A stretch of DNA of 64,000 nucleotides from Silene conica. Lineage: Eukaryota; Streptophyta; Magnoliopsida; Caryophyllales; Caryophyllaceae. The notes under the pieces are model-generated. The model was not told where the DNA came from. It saw only the letters and a list, made by a program, of their open reading frames with translations, and ran no database searches. Positions within the stretch are counted from its first letter, which is position 1. Every line of letters starts with the position of its first letter. Location: contig CM055320.2 of the NCBI GenBank assembly GCA_029255685.2, forward strand, positions 15,333,111-15,397,110, written 5' to 3'. Made by a program: the position numbers and the translations under genes. This document shows positions 35,400 through 47,292 of this stretch, piece after piece.

Positions 35400-36057
35400 C
35401 ATAAATCCATAAACAAAAAATCTTTCAACAACCTTGCTCAATCGTAAGATAATAACAACTTATATATCAAAAATCCCCATTTTTTATTAATCATAACAAT
35501 TACAAGCATAACAACATAAATAAAACAAACTTATAACAACATCGTCTTAATCAACATAATACAACATTAATAAAAATTCCCCAATTAATTTACAACATTA
35601 ATAAAAAAAACCTCAATTAATTTACAACATTAATCAAAAAACCCCAATTAATTAACAACATTAATAAAAAAATCCCAATTAATTTACAACATTAATCAAC
35701 ATAATACAACATTACAATCATAGCAACATTAATCAAAAATCCCCAATTTTCAATTTTTATAAACCCTAACCCATAATTTAACATAATTAAGTAAAATTAC
35801 AAACATAAAATCATTAATAAGGCAACCAACATTAATCATATGAACCCTAACCCCCAATTTCATATGAACCCTAACCCCCAATTTCACCAATTATCATCCT
35901 AATTGGCTCTATAACTTAATTAACTACAACCTAATAAGCTAAGATGATCTTAATTGGCTACTACATCACTAAATCTACAAAACAAAACAAAATTCAAACT
36001 AAAAATCGAAATTAAACTAAGAAAAATGCAAACCTTCAATTGAATAAAGGTTTTCGT
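35400..36057. repeat. AT-rich leader with AACATTAAT minisatellite
   Basis: Between 35540 and 35735 the phrase CAATTAATTTACAACATTAA recurs about five times with a period near 38 bp. No coding sequence. It probably forms the 5' noncoding region of the TNP2-like gene on -. Confidence 0.6.
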
Positions 36058-36257
36058 AGGTGTTGGTGGCGGCTGCTGTGGTGGCCGGTGGTGGTGGCTG
36101 ATGGGGTCGCCGGAGGTGGTGGTGGTGGGTGATGGGGTCGCCGGAGGTAGTGGGTGGTCACGGAAGGAGAAGCGGAGGTTTTTGGGCTTTTTTGTTTTTT
36201 TTGTAAAGAGGTCGCGTAATGAAGGAGGGAGGTCTGTTCTGATTTACTTGTCAACAA

Positions 36258-36547
36258 ATTTGGCGACTGATACTAAAATTTGGCGACTGAACAAAAACAG
36301 TCGCCAATTTGGCGACTGCATTTACCATATTTGGCGACTGACTTTTCAGTCGCCATTTTTTGGCGCCAATTTTGGCGACTGATTACAGTCGCCAATCTAT
36401 ATCTTGAGTCGCTTTTTTTTGTTGGTGGTGAAAAAGTATGGGAAAACTTACAGTCGCCAAATTGGCGACTGGTTTCAGTCGCCATTTTGGCGACTGCAGC
36501 GTTCAGTCGCCAATATTTCGTCGCCTGTTTTGTTTTTTCTTGTAGCG
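36258..36547. repeat. Subterminal TTGGCGACTG array, right end of CACTA 2
   Basis: Same words as 23922-24340, in both orientations, leading to the degenerate terminal repeat CTTGTAGC. ORF-like MAT...SRQ peptides here are by-products of the repeat. Confidence 0.85.
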
Positions 36548-36719
36548 CATTTGGTTAGAGAAAGGGAAAGGAAAAGGAAATAAGAAAGGGTAAGAGGGGG
36601 AAAGGAAATGGATTACCTAAAATTTAATTGGTTGTTTGGTTACACGAAGAAAGGGAACTAATGCATTGTCCACTCACACTCACTCCTACCACTAACAAAC
36701 ATCACCACAAACAACCACT

Positions 36720-37110
36720 TATCTAATGGCGGCGGTGATGGTGGTGAAGGTGTCATGGTGGTGGTGGTGGGGGTGTCATGGCGGTGGTGGGGGTATTATG
36801 GCGGCGACGGTGGTGGCGACAGTGGTGGTGATCACGTCGGTGGTGGTGATGGGGGTGTTATCGCGATGGTGGCGTTGATGTGGTAAAGATATCACGGCGG
36901 TGGTGGCGGTGGTGGTGGCAGTGGTCACGACGGTGATGATGGTGTCATGGCGAAGTGATGGTAGTGAGGGTGTCATGGTGACGGTGGTGGTGGTGGCGGG
37001 GTCTCATGGCGGTGGTGGTAGCGGCGGCGGTGACGGTGGCGTCATGGTTTGGGTGGTGGCTATTGTGGTGGTAGTTGCATGTGTGGTGGTAGCTGAAGAA
37101 AGTGGTTGAA
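36720..37110. repeat. Imperfect GGTGGT/GGCGGT simple repeat
   Basis: Nearly 400 bp of GGT, GGC and GAT triplets. It would give low-complexity peptides on either strand and shows no gene structure. Pyrimidine/purine bias could favour secondary structure. Confidence 0.8.
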
Positions 37111-37261
37111 GGGTAGCAAGGGTAATGAAATCTCATACTTTAGGAAGGAGGGGGTAAGGAATTAGATTGATTGAGGGGTAATGAATGAAGTTTCATTCCC
37201 TTTATTTGTGTCAAACAAACACCAACAAAGGGAATTACTAACTTTGTTTCCATGTCCCTTT

Positions 37262-37303
37262 ATTATTATTATTATTATTTTTAAAACAGGAACTTTTATT
37301 ATA

Positions 37304-37336
<33 letters not shown>

Positions 37337-37357
37337 TTATTTTTTATTTTTTTTTTA
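37262..37357. repeat. (ATT)n microsatellites and T run
   Basis: Two ATT tracts (37262-37280 and 37304-37336) and a T-rich run to 37357. The following TTTATTAAAAAGACTGG and GGGCACCCGCG segment might be the 3' end of an old minus-strand LINE; this is weak. Confidence 0.65.
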
Positions 37358-37439
37358 TGAAGGAGAACTTTTATTAAAAAGACTGGAAAAATTACATGAA
37401 ATTTGTGGGCACCCGCGAAACTAGCTGGGCGCCCACTCC

Positions 37440-37575
37440 CTTAGCAATAGCAAAACTAAGGCGAGCTGGACTAAACTGAGCTGAATTGAATTGAATGAAA
37501 CTGGACTGAACTGAACGGAACTGAATGAAGCTGAACTGAACAAAACTGAGTTGAACTGAAATGAGCTGAAAATAA
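37440..37575. repeat. Copy of the GAGCTGAATTGAATTG repeat family
   Basis: Iterated GAACTGAACTGAA/GAGCTGAATTGAA words, ending ...AAGTCAGAAAGAACAG. It resembles 49427-49637 and 55500-55720, so it is probably another member of that MITE family. Borders unclear. Confidence 0.5.
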
Positions 37576-37862
37576 GTCAGAAAGAACAGAGCACAAACCC
37601 ATATTAGTCAAACATGTATCTTATCATAAGTAGGCGTACGGTACATCATGATTATTTGTGTTTTTGCTTATATTAAATTTACGTGGTTATATATGTTCGT
37701 TTTCTATTCTATATTCGTTCAATTTGTAAAATGAAAATACCTTATACTGGTATTTTGTTTAACATGTCCAGCATTTAGACATATTCACTTTGTACTGGTC
37801 ACTTGTGGTCAGTTGTTATCTATTTTCATTTTTGTAATCACATAATATTCGCCTCAATTAAT

Positions 37863-37863
37863 A

Positions 37864-37918
<55 letters not shown>
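37863..37918. repeat. (AT)n microsatellite
   Basis: About 28 AT units. It is likely length-polymorphic. Confidence 0.9.
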
Positions 37919-37921
<3 letters not shown>

Positions 37922-38006
37922 GACCTTCGTATACTTTGCATAAAATTAATATGACTAAAGTTTAAATGCGTGTAAATTCGATCTTCTAATCTAGAAATAA
38001 TCAAGT

Positions 38007-38036
38007 CGTGCATATTTTGCACGGGATTAAAACTAG
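38007..38036 (+). mobile_element. Helitron-like 3' end D
   Basis: Hairpin CGTGCATATTTTGCACG (38007-38023), nine bases, then CTAG (38033-38036) followed by T. The 5' TC end is not identified to the left; simple repeats intervene. Confidence 0.55.
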
Positions 38037-41000
38037 TTGTCATATAAAGTTATAAGATTAAACTTTGTGTACAATGCATAAAAATGAGTGAATTATGTTG
38101 CAAAATTATATTTTTTCTATAATATGTAAAAATAGTTGTTTGAAAAAGAGAGAAAGAAATAATATAAGAGAAAATGTAATTTGTATACAATGAACATTAG
38201 GTCATAGTAATGAGTCCTACCTTAATATTTTATTCAATTCATAAAACCAGGGACCAATAAGGCAATAACAATGCTTTAATTGTTTCCACTTTTATTGCAA
38301 AAGGATGTGACTTTGGCACAAAAATTTAGAAGACGGTAAAAGATGTATGTAGATGATGTTATGAAGTGATAATGGACAATTAGTTATGTGCATGATTAAA
38401 ATATTTATGAAAAATATTTACAATATAAAAAAGATAAATAATAAATAAAACATCTATAAATAAAATTAATAAAGAATAACCAAGACTGAGGAGATTTATA
38501 TTTAAAATATCTTATTAAAAGATTTATCTACCATGTTTATATTAGAGTAAAAACTTATCCAAGTTACCCTTTTATTGTATCTTTTATTTGACAATATTTT
38601 TTCATATACAGATTTATTGTTCATCTCTACTCACATGGAGATTTATATTTATTACATAATACTTGTAGCATTTAAAGGATATATTTTATAAAATGAACAC
38701 CAAAAGAAATTTTGTGTAGTAAAATTAAGAAGGTGCGAAATTAAAGTATTATATCTTAATTATATATTTTAAATTATGTTGCCTGACTGATAAAATATAT
38801 TTAACATTATATTAAGAGTCCATATATTTAACATTATATGAAGAGTATTTGTTCCTGTTAATGTATATGGACTCTTAATATAATTATTAAGAAATGTTAT
38901 AGAGCAAAGTTAAATAATTATATCTCACATTTAAGATATTGTGTGACTGTTAAATATATAAACTCTTAAATTAATATAATTATTTATATATTTTATAAGA
39001 AATGTTATAGTGTAAAGTTAAATATTTAAATCGCACATTTAAGATATAATAACCCAATTCTATCAAATACTCATGTTAATGTATTAATAAATAAATATAT
39101 CTTTGGAAAGACCAATTGATGCGTGCATATATAAATTAATTTGTAAAATATATTCTATCTCTACTGAAATTAGATTTATATTTAAAATTTTGTTTCACAT
39201 AAAAAGTATAGACTATTACGCAATATATCGAATGTTAATTTAACTTTTCGTACTTTATGATATATTAAGGGCTGTTAAAATAATAATAGTTTTGCGTAAA
39301 AAATATCACAGGTTACATAAAATATCAGATGTATAAAAAATAGTCTATATTTGACTAATAGTTGACAATACATGGCAAAAACCATGTTTATTTACAAAGT
39401 AAAAGTTTGAAAGATGTCAAAAATAAAAGCAGTGAGAAGATGACCTGCAATCACAGTTAGATAAGTGAATTAAAATAATTATGAATATACGTAGCGTTAA
39501 TTTGTCCCCTACGCGGCTACGACATCACGATTATGTGCCCGTTTGGCCAGAGTTTTGGTTTGAACCCAAAATTAGGAATAAGTTTACAAGTAAAAAAGGG
39601 AATAAATGACGTACCAAACTCATCATGGCTATATAATACTATATTGTATTGACAATAACATAATTTTATGTGCTCTCAAAATCATTTGATCTACGAGAAT
39701 AGACATGGTTTATACATTTGTACTCCACAATTCATGTATTCTATCTTGAGATGGAAGTTAAGGAACTTGAAGTAGTAATTTGATAGTGGATGTATTATGC
39801 ATAAACTTGTCAAACGGGTCGGTCCAAAATAAGGGTCGGCTCATACAGGGTATGAGTCGGTTTAGGTTTAGAATACGGGTCAAGAAAAATTTCTAACGTT
39901 TTTTTAAATTAACATGTTTTTTAAAGAAAGTGAAAATATTTTAATCATATTCAATTTACAGTAGTATTTTGTGAAAACTAATCATAAATTTTTCCCAATT
40001 TTTTAGCTTTGGTGTAGTGTAGCTAATACATGCTACCCAACTAATAGAGTTGTTCATGATCCATACGCGGTAAGGGAGCATCTTTTAATGACGATATTAT
40101 TGCAATAAATAACAAAAAAAAGAAATAGATTATTTAAATATTTTGATTATTATAATGATTAGAAATAATCATTTGCTCTAAACTATGAACATTAGCTGAT
40201 TAGCAATGAAGTAAGTAATAATTCTTTTCTATTTGTTAATTACATCATGCCATTCATTAAGGTTGATTTTGGGATACATATTTCTATGTAATATCGTTTA
40301 TAGAAAAAGTTTTACATTCCGACTAATACCATGTTATAGTATTCGGGTTTAAAACTTTATTACAAATATTATCTAAATATGTCCGTGTATTTTTCCACGG
40401 GTGTTAAACTAGTTAATATTATATTATAAAAATAAAATCTTGCTTACTTTTTTATTTCAAGTCACTATAATGATGTTTTCGTACAATTTTTTTTTAAATG
40501 TTGAGATTCTTTTAAAGTTTTGAAGTACAAAAATATAATTGATGTAGTATGTTTGATCAATCATGTACATATATTGAAATGATATTCAATTCGTGTTAGT
40601 TTGTGAGCTAGATTATATTTTTATCTAATGACATTTTTTAAACGATGGCAAAAATTATCTTTCAAAATGTTCAGATTATATATATATTTTTTTATATTAA
40701 ATGACACAATTTGAAGTATAGAATATTCTAGCAAAATGCCAAATTTTGTACATGAAGAATGCCTTAAACAAATATGCTTCATAAGTAATGCATGGCCTAT
40801 ACACTAGTGACCCAACCATGAGACATGGGCACAAAGAGTGCCTTCAAAGTTTCAAATGCATGTCGATATTCCGTTTTTGAAAAAAAGTATATAAGGATAC
40901 TCTAGAAATTCTTAATTTAATAATACTTTCAAGATCAAAGCATATACATTATCCCTTTATAAAGAAACAAATATTGTATATTAAACTCAAAGTCCGATAT

Positions 41001-41240
41001 TATCTTATTTTATTAATATACGACGTTACATTTTAATAGAATATCTTTTGAAAACTGTTGAAACGTTGAGACATTCCAACGACTTTAAATACACATTCAA
41101 TCACCTACTTTGACGGAAAGAGTCAACTAACTATAACCATTACTTTCATATGATTTCAAAAGTGTCTTAAACTAATCACTAAACTCTCACTAATCCCATA
41201 TACTTAACCAAATACCTTAACTTAGAGGAAAGGATCCTAA
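38037..41240. other. AT-rich intergenic DNA
   Basis: No genes seen. It includes Helitron end E (40383-40412) and a possible hAT-MITE end near 39807 (AAACTTGTCAAACGGGTCGG), for which no second end is found. Confidence 0.5.
40383..40412 (+). mobile_element. Helitron-like 3' end E
   Basis: Hairpin CCGTG...CACGG (40383-40400), eight bases, then CTAG (40409-40412) followed by T. The 5' end is not identified; it could lie just beyond end D. Confidence 0.55.
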
Positions 41241-41242
41241 AG

Positions 41243-41250
41243 GCATATTC
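41243..41250 (+). promoter_or_regulatory. P1BS-type motif GCATATTC
   Basis: Fits GNATATNC, the binding site of PHR1-type MYB factors, about 0.7 kb upstream of the SPX start codon. Distance makes it less persuasive than the next two. Confidence 0.4.
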
Positions 41251-41467
41251 CATTGTGCTACACATTTTCACATGCCAATCTTATTCCAAAACCATGTGAA
41301 ATAAACTCCACAGTTTCAACTAACTAAAACTAACCCTCTAACACCTTAATCCACCTCACAAAAGGCACATAACCACTTTATTTAAAAGGACAAAAAAGAA
41401 TAAAAAGGCCACCTCTACAAAATGGAATGAAACCATAAATATACTTCTTCCTATACCCAATATTTAT

Positions 41468-41498
41468 GGATATTCTAATGCAATAATTTGGAATATTC
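41468..41498 (+). promoter_or_regulatory. Paired P1BS motifs upstream of the SPX gene
   Basis: GGATATTC (41468-41475) and GAATATTC (41491-41498) both fit GNATATNC and lie about 16 bp apart, 50-80 bp 5' of a TATA-like box. SPX1-3-type genes are classic PHR1 targets induced by phosphate starvation, so a working phosphate-response element is plausible. Two such 8-mers could occur by chance in AT-rich DNA; the position is what persuades. Confidence 0.65.
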
Positions 41499-41548
41499 TT
41501 TTTACTAACCTTCTAATTAAAAAATTAAAAACAATCATGCATTTTTCA

Positions 41549-41556
41549 TTTATATA
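41549..41556 (+). promoter_or_regulatory. TATA-like box of the SPX gene
   Basis: TTTATATA about 390 bp before the ATG and 51 bp after the P1BS pair. If used, the 5' UTR would be about 360 nt and contain the minisatellite below. Confidence 0.45.
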
Positions 41557-41689
41557 CCTCCTTACAATATAAAATCTTCCTATTATTACTTCCAAAATAC
41601 AAATAATTCACACTTGTTTTTTTCCTCTAAAATTCTTTAAATCCAATTTTACTCCACTTTAAAATTATTTTACCAAGGTAATTTCAAAA

Positions 41690-41935
41690 CCCAATTCATA
41701 AAGTTTCAATCTTTGGTAAAATTTTGATTGCCCATTTCATAAAGTTTCAATCACTAATTCAATTTTGATTACCCATCTTATAAAAAAGTTCATAAAGTTT
41801 CAATTTTTGGTAAAATTTTGATAAAAATACAATTTTTAATTAAATTTTGATCACCCATTTGATAAAGTTTCAATCTTTGATAAAATTTGGATCACCCAAT
41901 TAGAAAAGATTGAATCTTTGATAAATAAAAACTGA
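41690..41935 (+). repeat. Minisatellite in the presumed 5' UTR of the SPX gene
   Basis: Degenerate copies of ATAAAGTTTCAATCTTTGGT plus AAAATTTTGATCACCCATTT recur about five times up to six bases before the start codon. No upstream ATG-led ORF of note is seen. Confidence 0.75.
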
Positions 41936-41941
41936 TTTTCA

Positions 41942-44900
41942 ATGAAGTTTGGCAAGAGTTTGAGCAATCAGATCGAAGAAACATTACCAGAATGGAGGGA
42001 TAAATTTTTATCATACAAAGATTTGAAAAAAAAATTGAAACTTATTATTCCAAAAATTAATAATAATAATGGTGATAATAAGGAAAATAATAAACATAAT
42101 ATCAATAATCGTCCAATAAAAAGGCAAAGAATTACTTGTGATGGAGATTCTGTGATTGAAAATGATGAAGAAATGACAATAGAAGAGGTTAACTTTTTAA
42201 GATTGTTGGAGGATGAACTTGATAAATTCAATACTTTCTTTGTTGAGCAGGAAGAAGAATATATCATTCGGTTGAAGGTAATATTATTGTTAATTATTAC
42301 AATAATCCCAGCTTTTGAAATTTATATTATCTGGGTTCATCAATTTTAGGTTAATTGCTCGGTTGATCATAGTTTTTTTTAGCTGATTTGATCAATTTTT
42401 TGTGATTTATTTATTTTAATTGTTGTATGTAAATCATGGTTTTGTTTATATGATAATTAGTGTGTAATAAATTAAGTAATTAGTAAGGTATATGATTGAT
42501 ATGAAGTTTTCTTAATTGGGATTAAGCCAAAATCATTGCTTAATTGGGATTCAATCAAGATAATATGTTTTAAGTATAAAGTTAGTAGCTTGGAGAAAAT
42601 GTGTAGTAGTCAAGGCTATCTCGCATATGAGACCGTGTTATTTTATAATTTGTACTCGTAGTAATTATATGATGGTGATTGTTTCTTTTTGCTAAATTTG
42701 GTGTACAGGAGTTGCAAGAAAGAGTAGCAAAGGCAACAACTTCAAATTATGAAGAAATGCTCAAAATTAGAAAGGAAATTGTTGATTTTCATGGGGAAAT
42801 GGTGTTATTGGAAAATTACAGTGCACTTAATTATACAGGTAAATTTTCACTTTCACTGTTCCTTTGTCTTATGGTAAATTAAAATGCTAGAAAGTGAAAG
42901 TAAATGTTTATGGGAATCTTTTGTAGGAAAATGCACTTTTGATGTTGTTTGTTTGTGTGTTAGGGTTGTTACCTTTTTCATGGATAATCCTTGGCATATC
43001 CTCTTCTACCAAAGAATATATTGTGATCCTAACAACTTTAGGACATTGCAAACAAAAGTAGATTCTCTTGGGCGTTTGAGAAGCATGAATGTTGTGTTTG
43101 TTTGCTCTTTGGCTTGTGTTGTGTATGTATACACTTTACAATAATCGGTTGAAAAATCGGAAAAAATCGGAAGGGTGAGTACGAATAGTGAGAGTGATGA
43201 TAATGGTAAGGCGAAGAATCGAGTTTGATAGTATGATCTTATGGATAAGATATATACTGGTCTTATTATGATGTGACACGCTGGTTTGACTGTCTAATGA
43301 GTTATAATATTCGATTAGTTTGAATATCTAACGAGCGTTTTAATATATGATTTGACTGTCTAATGAGTTTTTTAATATACGACGTAGACAGGAAAACCTT
43401 AATAGATCTGAGATTAGAGATTTTAGATTTTGAAACATTCTTGGTCTTAATTATGATGTGACGCACTAGTTTGATTGTCAGACAAGTCTTTTAATATACG
43501 ATTTAAATAGGAAAACCTTAGCAGATCTGAGATTAGAGATCTGAAACGTACTGGTCTTTATATGATGTGACATACTAGTTTGATTGTCTAATAATAAAAT
43601 ATTCTTTAATCATTTGATTTTTACTATTTGAAGTTCTATTTTGTTATTCTAGACTAGGCCTTTGGTAGGTGGTCCCTTGTGTATGGAAATTGTAAAGATC
43701 TTATGGCATTGTTCATTCTTGTCTTTAATCTTTAAGAGCTAGGTTAACTCTAAACTAATTAAGATTATGAGTAAGATTGTAAGCATCTATGCTTCGTTGA
43801 ATTCAGTTTTAACTTGTAAGGTCGGGATTTGAGAAGGGTGGAGCTAGACTGTGGTGTAGATCATGACTATGTTTGTTATGTAGACAAGGCTGCAGTCAAA
43901 CCTTTCAATCGTTTTAGGCGAGAGCATATCGTTTAGTACTCGTAGTTTGTTAATTACAAGAAGAGAACAATCAAAAGAGAACAAGAATTACAGTGGAAAT
44001 TAGGTGATACATCCATGATGAAGGCTTTGGTGTTTTCCTTCTCTTCGTCATGCCTAATACGCACTTTGTCATAACTTTGGAACTGTGGGTGTTATCTTTA
44101 GCCGATTTGATGCACAGTCCTGGAACGATACACGTGTAAAGAGAAAAAACACCCTAGTATGTGTTTGCTAGGACAATGTATTGGGATCTTGTCGAGTATA
44201 AACGAAAGATCAGTGGGAGAAACAAGGAGTGTGAGTCTGGTGGCTAATAGTCACCAAGAGGGGTGCTCATAATCTAACAAAACTGCGACTTGGTTTCTTC
44301 AACATGAAAAAGAAAATTAATACTCATGTTAGTCATGTAAACAAATAATGTCACCAGATGAAATGAACTTGTCACCCGTCCTTGTGACCCTTCTTCCCTG
44401 GATACATCTGCACCACATTTTTTCTGAATAATACATTGAATTGGGGATACACCTTTGAAACAAAGCTAAAGTAGCCCTTTTTTTGGCTTTAATCAACTCG
44501 TCTTTTGTCTCCAGCGGTGGAGCCAGGGACGACTACCACCCCCCATAAAGCAATGATGGATAAAGCATTTGTGTATAACATTACATTTTCCTAACTTTTT
44601 ATATGTAGCTTTTCAACATACATTTTAGTCCCGCTGAACTGTTTATCTTGGCTCTGTCATTGGCTGATGCTGACCCTGTTTTTGCCATCACAGGACTCGT
44701 GAAAATCCTCAAGAAATACGACAAAAGAACTGGTGCGCTGATCCGACTACCCTTCATCCAAAGGGTCTTACAACAGCCATTCTTCACGACAGACCTAATT
44801 TACAAGCTTGTCAAAGAATGTGAAAGAATGCTCGACAATCTCTTTCCCATCGATATCCCCACCACTGCTAATGTCAACGAGGAATGCGAGCCAACAACCA

Positions 44901-45118
44901 CCAATGAGACAGTCCCACTCAAGGTTCCCAAGGAACTTGCAGAGATCGAGTACATGGAGAGCCTCTACATGAAGAGCACTATCTCTGCTTTGAGAGCTTT
45001 GAAAGAGATTCGAAGTAAAAGCTCGACTGTGAGTATGTTTTCACTTCCTCCTGTCCAATTAGGCGGCGTGGAGGAGACATGGAAGAAAATACCTGTTCTG
45101 GAACAAGTAGCCAAGTAG
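41942..45118 (+). CDS. SPX domain-containing protein (SPX1/2-like), three exons
   Basis: Exons 41942-42277, 42709-42838 and 44694-45118 join with GT-AG introns to an uninterrupted 296-residue protein. It starts MKFGKSLSNQIEETLPEWRDKF as in plant class-1 SPX proteins. The SPX domain spans about residues 1-170: the N-terminal hairpin with Tyr25 and Lys29 (YKDLKKKL), an Asn-rich loop, the EVNFLRLLEDELDKFNTFF helix and GLVKILKKYDKRTGA, whose Lys159/162/163/166 form the inositol-pyrophosphate pocket in the family. No EXS, MFS or RING domain follows, so it is the stand-alone class that binds PHR transcription factors when phosphate is plentiful. Length fits SPX1/SPX2 (roughly 250-290 aa). Intron 2 is 1855 bp. 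P1BS motifs upstream suggest phosphate-starvation induction. Which paralogue it is cannot be told without a tree. Confidence 0.95.
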
Positions 45119-46192
45119 CTGTTTCAGTGGCTGTAATTTCTTTTTACTGTAATTTTTTTATTCGATACTGACGCAGGTTTGATACTGATAAGATAACTTT
45201 GTTTGAGTGGCCACTTTAAGGTTTACAGTTTACACAGCTTAAGTTTAATGCCTTGTATGATGCAGTATAACATAATCTCTGGTTTAAAGCTAAATTTTTT
45301 TATGGGTTGCTCTGGTGTTCACTTGTACCTGTTTTGGCTTGATTTGATTTGATTTGATTTGAATTGAAATGATTCGAACTAGGATGGAACGAAACAAGCT
45401 GTATCAAACTGAAGCCGAACATAACGATCTGAAACAATCTAAAGCTCCTACGTTGAAGTTGCGTTTGATTTTGATGGCACAAATACCCAACATGAAAACA
45501 ACTCGCAACTAAATTTTTCGACCCAACCTGAAAACAACTTACAACTGAAATATTTCGTGGAGGAGTACCTTTACAAAAGATGTACTCTTACATTCTTATG
45601 TATTTTGTTCGCCTTTTTAATTCCCCAGTTCGAATTTTTAATATCTTTGAAGATAATCGAGTAATCGTGCCACGAATTTAATATGAAGTTTTTCTAACTT
45701 CTACCCTTTGTTTTTGTTAAAATAAACAGCGAAATATAAGTCGTAAATGCAATTATAACCACAAATTCTCATTGACAACGGACACTATTCGTTATAAGTT
45801 GAAGACGGAGAGTGCAACTATGACAATATTCAAGTGACAAATCAAGTGAGAATTAAAGGAAGCACCCCACTTTCCCTCCTCTCACTTGTGATAGTTTGAA
45901 AGGGTATTATCCATCTTCAACTTATGACGAATAATGTTCGTATTTAATAAGACAACCTCGTCAGTTATGATAGTACAAGTATATAGAAGTAGTTTATTTG
46001 ATCTGAACGTGCGAGCTAGTTAGTGATAATATTGACAAATGCGCACAACTAGCCAACTACTCAACTAGGCCTGATTAAGTTGATGGTACATCATAAAGCC
46101 GAAAGAGGCCACTCAGTCTTATAGAGTTGTACGTAACGCCTCTCCACTAAATTGTTGTCTCCCGTGAATTGTGTAACCTAACACTATATTGT
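45119..46192. other. SPX 3' flank
   Basis: Presumed 3' UTR, then noncoding DNA. A degenerate GATTTGATTTGAATTG stretch (45338-45425) resembles the GAGCTGAATTG repeat family. Nothing else is recognised. Confidence 0.5.
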
Positions 46193-46200
46193 GCTCTCGT

Positions 46201-46682
46201 TAGGGTTGCAAATGATCTGAGCCGAATCGTAGATTTCTCGTAATTAGCTCGGTAAAAGCTCCGTTTGAAACGGTGAAAACTAATTTCGAGCCGAGGTGGT
46301 CTTAATCCGAGCCGATTCCGAGCTTAGTAGAGCTCGGAATCGAATGTTCGTTTAGGCTCGTTTTATTTATTATTCTTAGTCATTTTGTCATTCGTAATTG
46401 TTTTTGTTCCTAATAAAATGTCATTTTAACATTTATAATCATATGTTACTTATATTTGCATTTTTCTTAAAATATATTTATTTTTAATTTGATTTAAAAG
46501 TTCAATAAATTAAAGAAAATAAAGATTTAATCGAACTCGAATAGAGCTCGAGCCTAATCTGAGCTGATTCCAAGCTTTGGTTTTTAAACTCGGATAATTT
46601 CGAGCCGATTTCAAGCTCAAGCTCAAGAGCCGATTCCGAGCCCACCCCAGCTCGAACTCAGATCGGTTCGGTTACACCCCTA
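46201..46682. mobile_element. hAT-like MITE (482 bp)
   Basis: Ends TAGGGTTGCAAATGATC and, inverted, TAGGGGTGTAACCGAACC. Flanks GCTCTCGT (46193-46200) and GCTCTAGT (46683-46690) make an 8-bp duplication with one mismatch. The interior has GAGCC/GAGCTC words in both orientations around an AT-rich core. Confidence 0.82.
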
Positions 46683-46690
46683 GCTCTAGT

Positions 46691-47292
46691 GGATCTTGGA
46701 GCCAAAGATAAGGAGACCGAGTTTTAAGTTATTGAGTTCGTGTACAAATATTTAAGAGTATTAAAACTCCACATCTTATTATAGATCGGATGATAATATT
46801 ACACTGAAAAAAATAGTGGGAAATTGTGCCTTGAATTGTAATAAGGAAAAGCAAAGGGACACTAGGAAGAAATGATACAAAGGGTAGAAAACAAGCCAAC
46901 TATGCGACTCGTTTATGTCTTATAAGTAAGTCATGTGCGGTTTGGTTAGGCACATGCTGGGTCAGTGGCTCGGGGCAAGGGGGCTACGCTTTCCTTGTTA
47001 GTTACGAGTTTTCATCCATGGGGATCGCATGTGTTGGTTTCGGGGTGTTTAGCTCGCTTGTGTTGCGCTTTGCTTACTTGGTCTCGTTTCTTGGAATGCT
47101 AATCGGTATTTAGTTTTCTTCAGTTATTGAACGAACTAAGAAGTCATCAAATAATCAGAAGTATATTGTATACAAAGATGTGCATGAGTAGTCTTAGGAT
47201 GGGTTACTTCTTAAGAATATTTCTAGGATGCGTATGAGTGCGGTCAAAATGCGCGGAAAAAGACTCGTGTTAATCTATGGGTCAAGTACATA
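46691..47292. other. Noncoding DNA
   Basis: No gene or definite repeat border seen. Confidence 0.45.

Larger units (their letters stand above)
23922..36547 (-). mobile_element. CACTA element 2, split by an LTR retrotransposon
   Basis: Ends are GACTACAAGAATACATAAAA and, inverted, GCTACAAGAAAAAACAAAAC. Both are degenerate forms of CACTACAAG; no 3-bp duplication is recognisable (GGC against CAT). The first ~420 and last ~290 bp are arrays of TTGGCGACTG/CAGTCGCC. On -, it carries a truncated TNP2 and a TNPA/Ptta-like gene. Without the nested retrotransposon (24587-32777) it is about 4.4 kb. Lacking the TNP2 catalytic part, it is non-autonomous. Confidence 0.85.

Noticed and set aside
36776..37136. 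Val/Gly- or Thr/His-rich ORFs
   Set aside because: Translation of GGT/GGC simple repeats; no start context, splice or domain evidence.
37337..37440. Old LINE 3' end on -
   Set aside because: A T run and a weakly LINE-like segment only; no ORF2 remnant follows.
44599..44787. Minus-strand ORF opposite SPX exon 3
   Set aside because: Antisense shadow of a well-supported exon.
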